This document shows positions 28,823 through 38,180 of a DNA stretch of 64,000 nucleotides, in pieces (the first letter of the stretch is position 1; each line of letters begins with the position of its first letter). This DNA comes from JBMNGO01 sp050949885. GTDB taxonomy: Bacteria; Bacillota; Syntrophomonadia; Syntrophomonadales; Syntrophomonadaceae. Below the pieces are notes generated by a model. The model ran no database searches and was not told the DNA's origin. It saw only the letters and a program-made list of their open reading frames with translations. The translations under genes and the position numbers were made by a program. The DNA lies in assembly GCA_050949885.1 (NCBI GenBank), contig JBMNGO010000001.1, forward strand, positions 496,001-560,000, in the 5' to 3' direction.

Positions 28823-30649
28823 ATGATTTTCGATGCCATAAAAAATATAGCAATAATTGCCCATGTAGATCATGGTAAGACTACCCTGGTAGATAAATTA
28901 TTGAAACAAACCGGGTATTTCCGCAATAATCAGAATGTTCCTGACAGAATAATGGATAGCAATGACCTGGAACGTGAACGGGGTATTACCATTCTGTCCA
29001 AAAATACCAGTATACTTTACAAGCACACCAAGATAAATATTATTGATACTCCAGGACATGCCGACTTTGGAGGAGAAGTAGAAAGAATAGTACAAATGGT
29101 CGATGGTGTCCTCCTTCTGGTTGATGCTTTCGAGGGCCCCATGCCCCAGACCCGTTTCGTTCTGCGCAAAGCTCTTGAGGCTGGTCTGAAGCCGCTGGTA
29201 GTCATCAACAAAATTGATCGCCCCCAGGCCAGACCACAAGAAGTAATTGATGAACTAATTGACCTTTTTATTGACCTGGGAGCAGACGAAGATCAACTTG
29301 ATTTTCCGGTAATATACGCTTCCGCCCGGGAAGGCTATGCCCTGGCGTCCCTGGATGACCAACCGGAGGACATGACACCTCTGTTGGAGGGCATTCTCAC
29401 ATATATTCCTTCCCCTGCCGCAGATCCCCACGGCAGTCTGCAGGTTGTAGTGTCATCAATGTACTATGACAGCTATGTAGGTCGTATTGGTATTGGGAAA
29501 ATAACTTCCGGTTCCCTTTCCCGGGGAAAGGAAATAGTAGTCTGCAATCCTCAAGGAAAACTGGAAAAATTTAAGGTTACGGCCCTTTATGTCTTTGAGG
29601 GGCTGAAGCGGCAAGAAGTATCCAATGCGGTGGCTGGTGATATAATTGCTCTAGCTGGCATCGATCAAATAACTATCGGTGATACTCTCTGTGATCCTGA
29701 TGCCATCAATCCGATCCCCTTTGTCAATATAGATGAACCGACTATAGCTATGAACTTTGTGGTTAATGACAGCCCTATGGCAGGAAACGAAGGAAACTAT
29801 GTAACCAGCCGGCATCTAAGAGAACGGTTGGAACGTGAGCTTTTAGCCAATGTTTCATTACGGGTGGAAGAAATATCCCCTGATTGCTTTAAAGTATCAG
29901 GCCGGGGCGAATTGCATTTATCAGTTCTTATAGAGACCATGCGCCGGGAAGGCTATGAATTTGCGGTAACCCGTCCCGAAGTAATATTGAAGCGAATAGA
30001 CGGGCAGATAAAAGAGCCGGTGGAAAAACTATATATCGAAGTACCTGAGGATTATATCGGTGCAGCTATTGAGTATACAGCCAAACGCCGAGGGGAACTG
30101 GAGAACATCACCAACAATCACTCAGGAACCGCCAGACTGGAATTCCTGATTCCAGCCCGGGGCTTGATCGGTTTCAGGTCGGATTTCCTTTCACTTACTA
30201 AAGGTTATGGAATAATTAACCACATTTTTGATTCCTATCAATCTTTCAAGGGGGAAATAGCGGCCCGGCCCTACGGTTCCCTGGTAGCATCCGAAAGCGG
30301 AATTGCAGTGACCTACGGCCTGTACAATGCCCAGGAAAGAGGCACTCTTTTTATCGGCCCTGGAACTGAGGTTTATGCAGGAATGGTAGTAGGTGAAAAC
30401 TCACGGGGGGATGACATTACAGTCAATGTCTGCAAGCAAAAGCACCTGACCAATACACGTGCTGCTGGTTCTGATGATGCTTTGCGATTAGTACCCCCCA
30501 TTACCATGTCCCTGGAAAAATATTTGGAATTCATAAAAGAGGATGAATTGCTGGAAGTAACCCCTAAATCGCTCAGGTTGCGAAAAGCAATTCTTGATAA
30601 AGGTCTTCGCCAGAAGGCGGCCAAAAATAAAACCCTGGTACACTCATGA
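28823..30649 (+). CDS. typA: Translational GTPase TypA/BipA
   Basis: The 608-residue protein is an EF-G-like ribosome-associated GTPase that helps 50S assembly and stress adaptation. Visible motifs: AHVDHGKTT (P loop, ~15), RGITI (switch I), DTPGHADFG (G3), NKID (G4) and YASAREG (G5), then domain II, the EF-G-type domains III and V, and the TypA-specific C-terminal domain. The length is normal for the family. GAGGTG lies 11-12 nt before the ATG. Its stop overlaps the convergent DUF192 gene by a few bases. Unlike many TypA genes it is monocistronic here. Confidence 0.95.
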   Translation: MIFDAIKNIAIIAHVDHGKTTLVDKLLKQTGYFRNNQNVPDRIMDSNDLERERGITILSKNTSILYKHTKINIIDTPGHADFGGEVERIVQMVDGVLLLVDAFEGPMPQTRFVLRKALEAGLKPLVVINKIDRPQARPQEVIDELIDLFIDLGADEDQLDFPVIYASAREGYALASLDDQPEDMTPLLEGILTYIPSPAADPHGSLQVVVSSMYYDSYVGRIGIGKITSGSLSRGKEIVVCNPQGKLEKFKVTALYVFEGLKRQEVSNAVAGDIIALAGIDQITIGDTLCDPDAINPIPFVNIDEPTIAMNFVVNDSPMAGNEGNYVTSRHLRERLERELLANVSLRVEEISPDCFKVSGRGELHLSVLIETMRREGYEFAVTRPEVILKRIDGQIKEPVEKLYIEVPEDYIGAAIEYTAKRRGELENITNNHSGTARLEFLIPARGLIGFRSDFLSLTKGYGIINHIFDSYQSFKGEIAARPYGSLVASESGIAVTYGLYNAQERGTLFIGPGTEVYAGMVVGENSRGDDITVNVCKQKHLTNTRAAGSDDALRLVPPITMSLEKYLEFIKEDELLEVTPKSLRLRKAILDKGLRQKAAKNKTLVHS

Positions 30650-30997
30650 ATAAATGGCTAATCGGTGCCCGATTTCGGTTTTACTTTCTTTTATCTGCCC
30701 CATCGGCAGTTCCAGCACAAATTGGGCAGCACTTACCCAGGGACTGACCTTGTAAGGGGTCAGCCTTTCTATTGCATTAACAACCTGGTAGGTTGGGCTA
30801 ACAAAGAGCAAATCGATGGCAAATCTCATACCAAAGCTATGCACCATTTGACAGGGAAATAGGATGAGTCCCTCGCCTGGATTGAAGGCTTTTCTGCCCA
30901 TCAACCCCTGCAAACGGCTGAGAAAATTGTCAGCCCATACAGCTTCATGGGCTACAATAATATTGGTATTTAGGTTTTTCACCACTACTTTTTTCAT
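30644..30997 (-). CDS. DUF192 family protein
   Basis: ATG at 30997, 6 nt after GGAG, is a better start than the ATG 12 nt upstream; the product has 117 residues. Features of DUF192 are visible: an early W-DNFLSRLQGLMGRK segment, GEGLILFPCQMVHSFGMRF-IDLLFV in the middle, and WVSAAQFVLELPMG near the end. The family forms a small beta barrel and its function is not established; some members are exported, but no signal peptide is seen here. It lies 3' of the tad pilus genes in the same direction, ~35 bp after tadC, and may be cotranscribed. Confidence 0.85.
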   Translation of the reverse strand: MKKVVVKNLNTNIIVAHEAVWADNFLSRLQGLMGRKAFNPGEGLILFPCQMVHSFGMRFAIDLLFVSPTYQVVNAIERLTPYKVSPWVSAAQFVLELPMGQIKESKTEIGHRLAIYS

Positions 30998-31044
30998 ATG
31001 CTTCTCCAAGGGTATATGGCAAACAACTGCGCAATGCCTGATTA

Positions 31045-31932
31045 TTAGAGATTATCCATAAGCTGCAACACTGCGGGCCCCAATAAAACTATCATTATAG
31101 TAGGAAAAATAAAAATTACCATAGGTATCAGAATTTTTATAGGAGCTTTTTGGGCTGTCTCCTCTGCTTTTACCCGGCGGTTCATGCGTACTTGGCTGGA
31201 TTGCACCCTTAGAACATTGCCGATGCTGACACCTAGCTGATCCGCCTGAATAACCGATCCTAGAAATACTGTTATCTCATCTATATTCAGGCGTTGGCTC
31301 ATATCCCTTAAGGCTTCTCTCCTCGGTTTTCCCATGCTAATCTCCTGTAAAGCCTTCTCAAATTCCTTACTTAGAGGCCCTGGAAACTTCTCCACCACCT
31401 TTTGTACTGCAGAATCAAAACTCAGCCCTGCTTCAACACTTACACATAAAAGGTCCAGAATATCAGGAAGGGATCTTAGCATTTCTTCCTTTCTGCTCCT
31501 CTCCCGGGACTTTAAGAAAAGGTCAGGGAGCATCAAACCCAAAATGGCCAGCAGCAGCAACCATAACAAATCACCGGTCATTACTCCAGCCAAAACAGCT
31601 ACCGCAACAATCAGGAACCTCAGCACCACATAACTTTCTGGATTAAGGCCCAATGGGTAGCCTGCAATCATCAGTTTTTTTTCATACATCTCCATTTTGT
31701 TTTTCGGGACAAATCGAGCCGAAGTCCAACTGGTAAACTGCCCCAACAGGGATCCCAATCTTTCCGTCAAGGGCCGGTTCAATGCCGGAGGCAGGTAAAC
31801 TTCATCAGCCTCACGGGAAAGGTCTTTTAATCTTTGCATAATCACCAGTTTTCTTCTTTTACAGGTAAAAATTATAGCGGCTATGCTGCTGGCAACAGCT
31901 AGCCCTGCTAAGAAAGTAATTATATAATCCAA
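31045..31932 (-). CDS. tadC: Tad pilus inner-membrane platform protein TadC
   Basis: TTG at 31932, just after GGGGTGG, is the likely start; it lies 31 bp after the tadB stop and gives 295 residues. The protein has an N-terminal helix, two helices in the middle and one at the C terminus, with the T2SF (GspF) domain between them (LPDILDLLCVSVEAGLSFDSA, later VIQADQLGVSIGNVLR). With TadB it forms the platform on which the ATPase TadA acts to assemble Flp pili. It is the last recognisable gene of the tad operon. Confidence 0.9.
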   Translation of the reverse strand: MDYIITFLAGLAVASSIAAIIFTCKRRKLVIMQRLKDLSREADEVYLPPALNRPLTERLGSLLGQFTSWTSARFVPKNKMEMYEKKLMIAGYPLGLNPESYVVLRFLIVAVAVLAGVMTGDLLWLLLLAILGLMLPDLFLKSRERSRKEEMLRSLPDILDLLCVSVEAGLSFDSAVQKVVEKFPGPLSKEFEKALQEISMGKPRREALRDMSQRLNIDEITVFLGSVIQADQLGVSIGNVLRVQSSQVRMNRRVKAEETAQKAPIKILIPMVIFIFPTIMIVLLGPAVLQLMDNL

Positions 31933-31963
31933 CCCTACCACCCCACAGATTGGTTTCCCAGGA

Positions 31964-32914
31964 TTAAAGGTCAACTTGGGTTATGCGCTTAATCAGGATT
32001 ATCCCCAGGATTTCCGATACCCCCGCCGCAGCCAGGATGAGTATACCTCTGGAATCCTGTATCATATAGTTGAAATAGCTGGGGTTTATAATAAGCATAA
32101 TTCCGATCAGAATCACCGGGAGCAGCCCAATAACAGCGCCGGACATTCTACCCTGGGCTGTTAATACCCTTATCTCTTTTTTGATCCTTGCTCTTTCCCT
32201 TATGGTATTAGAAATATTATCCAGGATTTCAGCCAGATTCCCGCCAATCTGCCGTTGAATAATGATTCCGGTAATAACCATATCCAGGCTTTCGTTCCCC
32301 ACCCTTTTGCTCATATTTAATAAGGCTTCTTCTGTACCGAATCCCAAGTTCATTTCCCGCAAAGTCCACGAAAACTCCGTAGAAATTGGAGCAGGCATTT
32401 CCTTCCGAACTGCATCCATAGCTTGTTGAAAACCGAACCCGGCTCTGAGGGCATTGGCCATTATCACCAGAGCATCACCCAGCTGTAAATTTAATGCCTG
32501 CATTCTCCTATCTCTACAGGTTCTAACATACAATTGAGGAATTATCCCCCCGCATAGAATCATGATAATGGCCAACCATATATTCCGGCTAATTAAGTAA
32601 GCTAAAAGAGGCAATATCACAATTAATGCAAGACAAGCGGCAACATACTCTTCTCCCCTTAAAGGTATTCCAGCTTTAACCAGATCATCCTGAATACCCT
32701 CTAGGTAGGAACGAGGAGCAAATATTCCAGAAAACTTGTTAACATAAAGTTGCAAAACTCCGCGCCAATCAATCTTGTTATCCAGATTCTTTTTACTATC
32801 TCTAATTACGCTCAACCTTTTCTGGTAGATTTCCTCTTTGGAAAACAGATAGAAAAAAGCTCTGACAAGGCAGCTGATAGCCCCAAAAATAGCCAGGCAG
32901 ATAATCACCTCCAT
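31964..32914 (-). CDS. tadB: Tad pilus inner-membrane platform protein TadB
   Basis: ATG at 32914 follows GAAAGGAG. The 316-residue protein has a T2SF domain (ALVIMANALRAGFGFQQAMDAV; IIIQRQIGGNLAEILDNI) framed by hydrophobic helices. It is the partner of TadC, in the usual tadA-tadB-tadC order, with 33 bp between tadA and tadB. It acts in the cytoplasmic membrane. Confidence 0.92.
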   Translation of the reverse strand: MEVIICLAIFGAISCLVRAFFYLFSKEEIYQKRLSVIRDSKKNLDNKIDWRGVLQLYVNKFSGIFAPRSYLEGIQDDLVKAGIPLRGEEYVAACLALIVILPLLAYLISRNIWLAIIMILCGGIIPQLYVRTCRDRRMQALNLQLGDALVIMANALRAGFGFQQAMDAVRKEMPAPISTEFSWTLREMNLGFGTEEALLNMSKRVGNESLDMVITGIIIQRQIGGNLAEILDNISNTIRERARIKKEIRVLTAQGRMSGAVIGLLPVILIGIMLIINPSYFNYMIQDSRGILILAAAGVSEILGIILIKRITQVDL

Positions 32915-32947
32915 GAGCGCCTCTCCTTTCTATCCAACAAGCTTTCT

Positions 32948-34321
32948 CTAAAAACTGGTAATATGTTTCTGCGCGGGGGCAAAATATTCCAATGGAAGGT
33001 TAATTCCCATAGACTTTAACTTCTCCAGACATTTAGGCTGCACACCGGTTGCCTCATGGTGTCCGAGCACCCTGCCCTGCCTGTCCAGTCCTTCCTTTTT
33101 AAAAACAAAAATGTCCTGCAGGGTAATAATATCACCTTCCATACCAACTACTTCAGTAATATTGACAATTTTTCTGCTTCCATCCGACAGGCGGCTCTGG
33201 TGAACTATTATATCAATCGCCGAAGCGATCTGTTCTCTAATAGCCTTTATGGGAAAATCCATTCCTGCCATTAAAACCATGGTTTCCAGCCGGCTAATCA
33301 TATCTCGCGGTGAGTTGGAGTGGCCGGTAGTAAGAGACCCATCATGGCCGGTATTCATGGCCTGGAGCATATCCAGAGCTTCGCCGCCCCTGACTTCTCC
33401 CACTACCAGACGATCCGGTCTCATTCTCAAGGAATTCCTTACCAGATCTCTAATAGTAATCTCTCCGCGATTATCAACATTGGCTGGTCTGGTCTCCAGA
33501 GAAATCACATGATCCTGGTGCAGATCCAGCTCTGCTGAATCTTCTATAGTAATAATGCGCTCATCAGCAGGTATAAATGAAGAGATAATATTTAAAGTGC
33601 TGGTTTTTCCTGCTCCGGTTCCGCCTGATACAATAATGTTGAGCCGGCCTTTTACGCAAGCCTGAAGAAAAGCCGCCATCTCATAAGTAAGTGTCTTTTT
33701 TCTTATCAAATCCTCTACTCTAAGCAAATTGGAGGAGAATTTCCTAATAGTCAGAACACAACCATTAAGAGCCAGCGGAGGAATAATCGCATTTACCCTT
33801 GAACCATCAGGCAGTCTGGCATCAACCATAGGGACGCTTTCATCAACTCTCCGGCCCAAGGGAGCGATAATTCTCTCGATAATGTTATACAAATGCTCAT
33901 TGTCCCTGAATTTTACCGGACTGATCTTTAGTTTGCCATTTTCCTCAACATAAACCTGCTTGGGTCCATTAACCATTATTTCCGAAATATTCTCATCCCG
34001 CAGCAGGGGGGTAATTGGCCCGAAACCTAAAACTTCATCGACTACCTGTTGGATTATAGTTTCCCGCTCATTACGGGTGAGTATCTCAGAGTCTTTTTCT
34101 ATAATGGATTCACTGATTCTGATGATTTTTTCCTTCACTAAATCATCAGGTCCACTTTGGCCCTTCTGGTAATTGAACTGATCTGTTTCCATTTCTTTTA
34201 TTATTTCCCGGTGAATCCTAACCACCAGATTCTGAAACCGATCTCCTGATGTCTCCTTTTTCAGAGGAGCGGTGTTCATAATTGCATCAGACTGTCCTTG
34301 CAATCGGGTCAAAAGCGACAT
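32948..34321 (-). CDS. tadA: Tad pilus assembly ATPase TadA/CpaF
   Basis: The 457-residue product is the secretion ATPase that powers Flp pilus assembly. The N domain (to ~150) precedes a RecA-like core with Walker A GGTGAGKTS, an Asp box around TIEDSAEL, a Walker B region with RPDRLVVGEVRGGEAL and the His box GHDGSLTTGHSN. It is cytoplasmic and docks on TadB/TadC. It follows tadZ by 37 bp. The assignment is firm. Confidence 0.95.
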   Translation of the reverse strand: MSLLTRLQGQSDAIMNTAPLKKETSGDRFQNLVVRIHREIIKEMETDQFNYQKGQSGPDDLVKEKIIRISESIIEKDSEILTRNERETIIQQVVDEVLGFGPITPLLRDENISEIMVNGPKQVYVEENGKLKISPVKFRDNEHLYNIIERIIAPLGRRVDESVPMVDARLPDGSRVNAIIPPLALNGCVLTIRKFSSNLLRVEDLIRKKTLTYEMAAFLQACVKGRLNIIVSGGTGAGKTSTLNIISSFIPADERIITIEDSAELDLHQDHVISLETRPANVDNRGEITIRDLVRNSLRMRPDRLVVGEVRGGEALDMLQAMNTGHDGSLTTGHSNSPRDMISRLETMVLMAGMDFPIKAIREQIASAIDIIVHQSRLSDGSRKIVNITEVVGMEGDIITLQDIFVFKKEGLDRQGRVLGHHEATGVQPKCLEKLKSMGINLPLEYFAPAQKHITSF

Positions 34322-34358
34322 CTATGTACCCCCTCAACTTAAGCTCATTATTATCTGT

Positions 34359-35510
34359 TTATGTTGCAACTAATCCCATCAATTCTGTTATACTTCTTGA
34401 AATAGCCGCTTTAGGATTAAGCTTGACAAAGGGAATTCCCTGGTTCAAGGAAGCAACGACCAATTTACCATCACTAGGTATTTCTGCTGATATCTTCATT
34501 TCCAATACACTTTCCACATCTCTAGGTTCAATACCGGCAATTCCCGAAGAACGGTTTAAAACCAGCCGGGCCTTATCAAGTAATTGCAGGCTGCGTAAGA
34601 CTTCAATTCCTTTCTTAATATTCTTTATAGTAGGAAGGTCCAGAGATACAATAAGTATAATGGTATCAGCTAATTCAAGCGCAGATAGAGTGATTTCATC
34701 AATAAATGACGGTGTATCGATCAGGGTATACTCGTAAACGGACCTAAACACCTTGAGAATAGTCTCCGCTTGCTGAGCAGTAACCAATTCGGCCAGTTCC
34801 GGCTTAGGTGGTGCAGCCAGGATGTCCACGCCGTTTCTTTCATAAACATACTCCTCCAGAAGCGTTTTATCCACCTGGTCCCCCTCCTGGATCAATTCAG
34901 AAATGGTGCGGCGAGGGTTCAAATCCATCATTATACTTATATCACCGAATTGGACATCCAAATCAACCAGTCCTACCAGGCCCTTATACTTTTGCCCCAA
35001 AGCCACCGCCAGGTTAGTACAGATAACACTCTTGCCCACTCCCCCTTTGGTGCCAAAGATGGTAATCAGTTTATTCTCTTTAGGGGGAGCCGTTTTGGGC
35101 TGGCGGGTTTCAGCAGTTGTTTTATTGGCCAACTGACGGCGCAATTCTGCCACCTGCCTGACTGTGGCGTGCAGTTCCGGAGCCGACAGAGGTTTAGTAA
35201 GATATTCTTTAGCCCCGGCCAGCATGGCCCTGCGAAAGCTTTGTATTTCATCATCAAGGGAAATTATAATAACGAAAACCTTTGGAAAATTAATAGTAAT
35301 TTGCTTGGTTACTTCTATCCCACTAATGTCAGGCAGTTTGGTTTCCATTATGACTACCTCAGGGCTGGTTATCATGATTTTTTCTATAACCTGTTTACCC
35401 GAGGCTGCTTCTGCCACCACATCAATGGAATGGTCAAGTTCCAGCAATCTTCTTATCCCTTTTCGGGTATTGTCATTACTGTCTGCAAGTAACACTCTAA
35501 TTTTCTTCAT
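34359..35510 (-). CDS. tadZ: TadZ/CpaE-type receiver-ATPase, pilus localisation protein
   Basis: The 383-residue protein has a response-regulator receiver fold (1-120) and a MinD-like ATPase domain (~145-383) with the deviant Walker A KGGVGKS. TadZ proteins place the pilus machine in the cell. In the receiver the strand that normally carries the phosphorylated Asp reads VVIMETKLPD, with Glu56 in its place, so it is probably a constitutive or non-phosphorylated pseudo-receiver. The signature Lys (near TKPLSAPE) is kept. It lies between cpaB and tadA. Confidence 0.9.
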   Translation of the reverse strand: MKKIRVLLADSNDNTRKGIRRLLELDHSIDVVAEAASGKQVIEKIMITSPEVVIMETKLPDISGIEVTKQITINFPKVFVIIISLDDEIQSFRRAMLAGAKEYLTKPLSAPELHATVRQVAELRRQLANKTTAETRQPKTAPPKENKLITIFGTKGGVGKSVICTNLAVALGQKYKGLVGLVDLDVQFGDISIMMDLNPRRTISELIQEGDQVDKTLLEEYVYERNGVDILAAPPKPELAELVTAQQAETILKVFRSVYEYTLIDTPSFIDEITLSALELADTIILIVSLDLPTIKNIKKGIEVLRSLQLLDKARLVLNRSSGIAGIEPRDVESVLEMKISAEIPSDGKLVVASLNQGIPFVKLNPKAAISRSITELMGLVAT

Positions 35511-35526
35511 TACTTATTTCCTTTTG

Positions 35527-36243
35527 CTATTTTAAAAAATCCGTCAAGGTCATAGGCTTAATATCTGCCCGGGACTTATCCACCGGCGATCGGAGCAATA
35601 ACCTTAGCCGCCCTTTTTCAGAGGCGAGAACCAGCGGCTGGGCTTCCTGTGGGGAAACCAAAAGGGTTAAAGTCTTTTTGTCTGATTGGTTACTTCCGGT
35701 GGCAACTCCATCAACTTTCAACACCTCTATGTCCTGAAGGGTCAATAGGGTATATGGCTCCTCCTTTTCATTCCCCTTGGCATCCAGCACCGGAATATTT
35801 ACAGTTGCCATAATATCCACTCTGTCGCCAGGTTGAATCCCTCCGGAAACACCAGAAACCTTATCTACCTCAATTGAGATGGCCCTTTTGGCTCCAGGTA
35901 CTGAATAGGCAGTCCGGTCTGATTTTTCGCCTGGAGTCAACAAATGGCTTGCTAACAGCTCTTGACCCGCAGTAATATCAGAAAGAGCTATTTTCCCTGC
36001 TGCCTCATTCCTTTCCTTAATAGCATTAGGATGGACATAGCGGCCAGGGATTTGCACTACCGTCAGCTGCTCCGCCAGGACAATAGTATCCCGGGGAATA
36101 TCCGTCCGAGCTTTTACTACCTGAACCAAATCATCAGGCTTATAACGCTCCTTAATATCCTGCAGGTAGTTATAAAAGAGCAGTGAAGCAATACATCCAC
36201 ATATTATCGCTACTAACCAGTACCTTCTCGTGCCTTTTAACAA
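35527..36243 (-). CDS. cpaB: Flp pilus assembly protein CpaB/RcpC
   Basis: The 238-residue protein has an N-terminal membrane helix (WLVAIICGCIASLLFYNYL) followed by a SAF-like domain (VKARTDIPRDTIV...) and the CpaB family region (GAKRAISIEVDKVSGVSGGIQPGDRVDIMAT cut into the expected blocks). In Gram-negatives CpaB supports the secretin; no secretin gene is visible here, as expected for a monoderm. It precedes tadZ by 16 bp. Confidence 0.9.
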   Translation of the reverse strand: MLKGTRRYWLVAIICGCIASLLFYNYLQDIKERYKPDDLVQVVKARTDIPRDTIVLAEQLTVVQIPGRYVHPNAIKERNEAAGKIALSDITAGQELLASHLLTPGEKSDRTAYSVPGAKRAISIEVDKVSGVSGGIQPGDRVDIMATVNIPVLDAKGNEKEEPYTLLTLQDIEVLKVDGVATGSNQSDKKTLTLLVSPQEAQPLVLASEKGRLRLLLRSPVDKSRADIKPMTLTDFLK

Positions 36244-36256
36244 CCAAAAACCCTCC

Positions 36257-37168
36257 TCAATTGCTCAATTGAGTTCCGTACACACCAAAATCCGGAGCAT
36301 CAGCAGCGATTTCGCCTGGTACTGCATATCGGACAAAAGACCCCCGGACCCAATTATCATTGCCATGACCCACGTACTCGTCGACAAAAAAAGCACCAAA
36401 TCCTGTTATAGTAAAAGTGTAGCCGTCCATAACTCCCATAGGGACAATGAGAATCCTGGGGCATCCATCCACGTAGCTGTTTATGGTACACTCAGGGCTA
36501 TGATGACACCGGTCGATCCGGTAGTCTATACCTGTCTTGGTAGGCCCAGACATATTCCCTGACTCAACCTCAACCGTATCACCGATTTTTAGCAAACCAT
36601 CATAGCCGAACCTGACATTATTCCTATAGTCGTCGGCCCCGCTCCCTCCCAATCTTAGAGCACCAAACCATCCACGTTCATGTTCTCCTAGAGCTCCTGC
36701 TTTGAGAATTACCTCCTCCCCGAATTCGTAATCTGCTGCCCAGACCCCAAATGGAGTAACCCCACTCACTCCAGCCAGGGGAACCACCCGGGCCTCTGCC
36801 TGAGAACTGACTTGCTCTTCTTCGAAACCCAGCAACCGGGCAAAAAGCAAATTAACATCACGCCTGGCTGAACCGGTCAATGACTTATTGTCTTCCCCCA
36901 CCTCAAAAGAGACTTCCCCCGCCTCCAGGCCGTTCAAAGCCGCGTATTCAGCAGCAACCTGCAAAGCCCGGGAGGGGCTGCCAGGCAATTCCTGAACTCC
37001 TGCCAGAACCGCGCTGTCCACTGCGTCAACCAATCGCACCTTGTTAAGGTAGAGTAAACCAGCATCAATTACCAGAGCAGCAAAGCCAGCCATAACAACC
37101 ATTCCCGCTGCCAGTAAAACTGAAATACTGCCTTTTTGATCATTTTTCAATCTTTCCCACCAGGTCAT
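36257..37168 (-). CDS. TadG-like pseudopilin / pilus assembly protein
   Basis: The 303-residue protein starts with a short basic segment and then KGSISVLLAAGMVVMAGFAA, a pilin-like helix of the TadG type (Flp pilus-assembly TadE/G-like domain). It continues LVDAVDSAVLAGVQELP. The remaining ~230 residues form a large extracellular domain with two Cys in RCHHSPECTINSYVDGCP and no recognised fold. It could be a minor tip or adhesive pilin. It lies between tadE and cpaB with 15-bp gaps. Confidence 0.8.
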   Translation of the reverse strand: MTWWERLKNDQKGSISVLLAAGMVVMAGFAALVIDAGLLYLNKVRLVDAVDSAVLAGVQELPGSPSRALQVAAEYAALNGLEAGEVSFEVGEDNKSLTGSARRDVNLLFARLLGFEEEQVSSQAEARVVPLAGVSGVTPFGVWAADYEFGEEVILKAGALGEHERGWFGALRLGGSGADDYRNNVRFGYDGLLKIGDTVEVESGNMSGPTKTGIDYRIDRCHHSPECTINSYVDGCPRILIVPMGVMDGYTFTITGFGAFFVDEYVGHGNDNWVRGSFVRYAVPGEIAADAPDFGVYGTQLSN

Positions 37169-37183
37169 TACAACACACCTCTT

Positions 37184-37597
37184 TTACTTTTCAATCCGCA
37201 TAAAACACTCACTGGATAAAGGCAGCGGATTAGGCAAGATGTCTGCAATCAAGGGAATTATCAAGTCTACCGAATAATCGACCCGGACTGCCAGTGCCTC
37301 TCCTCGCACTCGGTCTTCATAGGAAGGGGAAATGTTTACGGAAAGGGCTCCAGGGTTGAGCCACGAAGCCCTAGAGGTTATCAGGTTTTCTATTTCTGCA
37401 TCGTTGTGTCCTACTGCCCCGAAACGGGCACCATCCCTGGCCAGACTGCTGACCAGAAGAGCAGACCCGTAAACCCTGCCGAACTCAACGATCCCAAAAA
37501 GTAACAGCAATAATATAGGCAATACCAGGGCCATTTCCACCAGGCCTTGCCCTTTTTCATTAGGAAAAAAACGGGTAAAGCGCACAACTACCACCAC
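37184..37597 (-). CDS. tadE: TadE-like pseudopilin
   Basis: The 137-residue product has the TadE signature: NEKGQGLVEMALVLPILLLL, in which cleavage is expected after a Gly so that Glu falls at position 5 of the mature protein, followed by FGRVYGSALLVSSLARDGARFGAV. The first codons overlap the end of the prepilin peptidase gene by 10 bp. TadE is a minor pilin processed by the same peptidase as Flp. Confidence 0.88.
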   Translation of the reverse strand: MVVVVRFTRFFPNEKGQGLVEMALVLPILLLLLFGIVEFGRVYGSALLVSSLARDGARFGAVGHNDAEIENLITSRASWLNPGALSVNISPSYEDRVRGEALAVRVDYSVDLIIPLIADILPNPLPLSSECFMRIEK

Positions 37598-38097
37598 CCA
37601 CTGAAATAGCTGGTTACAGCACCGAGGGCAATTGCCAGCCCATAAGGAAAGGTATCGGGATCATCATTGCTCTCAATAGTGGAAAGACTGGCAATCCCCA
37701 GAGGAGCCAGCAATAGACTGCTTAACATCTTTTTTAGAGTCTCTTTCAGCCTTCCTTTTGATAACAGGTAGGCTGCAGCAATTAATCCTCCCCATAGGGC
37801 CATAAACACAAATGAACCTAAAACGAATAGACTTCCTTTAAAAGCACCAATCATTCCCAACAGTTTCACGTCTCCGCCCCCCAGCCAACCCATACCAAAA
37901 GGCAGAAACAGAACCATAAGGCCCACCATGAAACCCTTAAAGCCAAACCACAATGCTTGGTATCCTTCTGTTAAACCGTGGTATGCAAAAGCTGCTATCA
38001 TGCCTGTAATGATCAGATAATTAGGAATTTTTCGGGTCCGATAATCATACAGGACTGCTATGAGCAGAATGAGCAATAATAAATAATCAATGTACAT
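37588..38097 (-). CDS. cpaA: Prepilin peptidase (A24 family, TadV/CpaA)
   Basis: The 169-residue membrane protein has the two catalytic Asp of A24 aspartyl proteases: one in LYDYRTRKIPN near the N terminus and one in GGGDVKLLGMIGAFKG. It lacks the N-methylation domain, as usual for the short TadV/CpaA forms. It processes the Flp pilin and the TadE/TadG-like pilins. It is the first gene after the pilin terminator. Confidence 0.92.
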   Translation of the reverse strand: MYIDYLLLLILLIAVLYDYRTRKIPNYLIITGMIAAFAYHGLTEGYQALWFGFKGFMVGLMVLFLPFGMGWLGGGDVKLLGMIGAFKGSLFVLGSFVFMALWGGLIAAAYLLSKGRLKETLKKMLSSLLLAPLGIASLSTIESNDDPDTFPYGLAIALGAVTSYFSGWW

Positions 38098-38111
38098 TGG
38101 CCTTCCCGCCT

Positions 38112-38146
38112 TGAATTAAAAATAGCCCCGCTTGATATAGCAGGGC
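38112..38146 (-). terminator. Terminator between the pilin and the assembly genes
   Basis: Minus-strand arms GCCCTGCT and AGCGGGGC (38146-38139, 38132-38125; one G-U pair) are followed by ATTTTTAATT. It would let the pilin be made in excess over the downstream machinery. Confidence 0.75.
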
Positions 38147-38180
38147 ATAAGGGGGTTGTAAAATTGCCAGACTACCCGAG

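Noticed and set aside
34770..35492. 240-codon plus-strand frame opposite tadZ
   Set aside because: It is antisense to a clear gene and has no domain features.
34359..35510. Ordinary two-component response regulator
   Set aside because: The output domain is a MinD-like ATPase and the gene lies within the tad operon.
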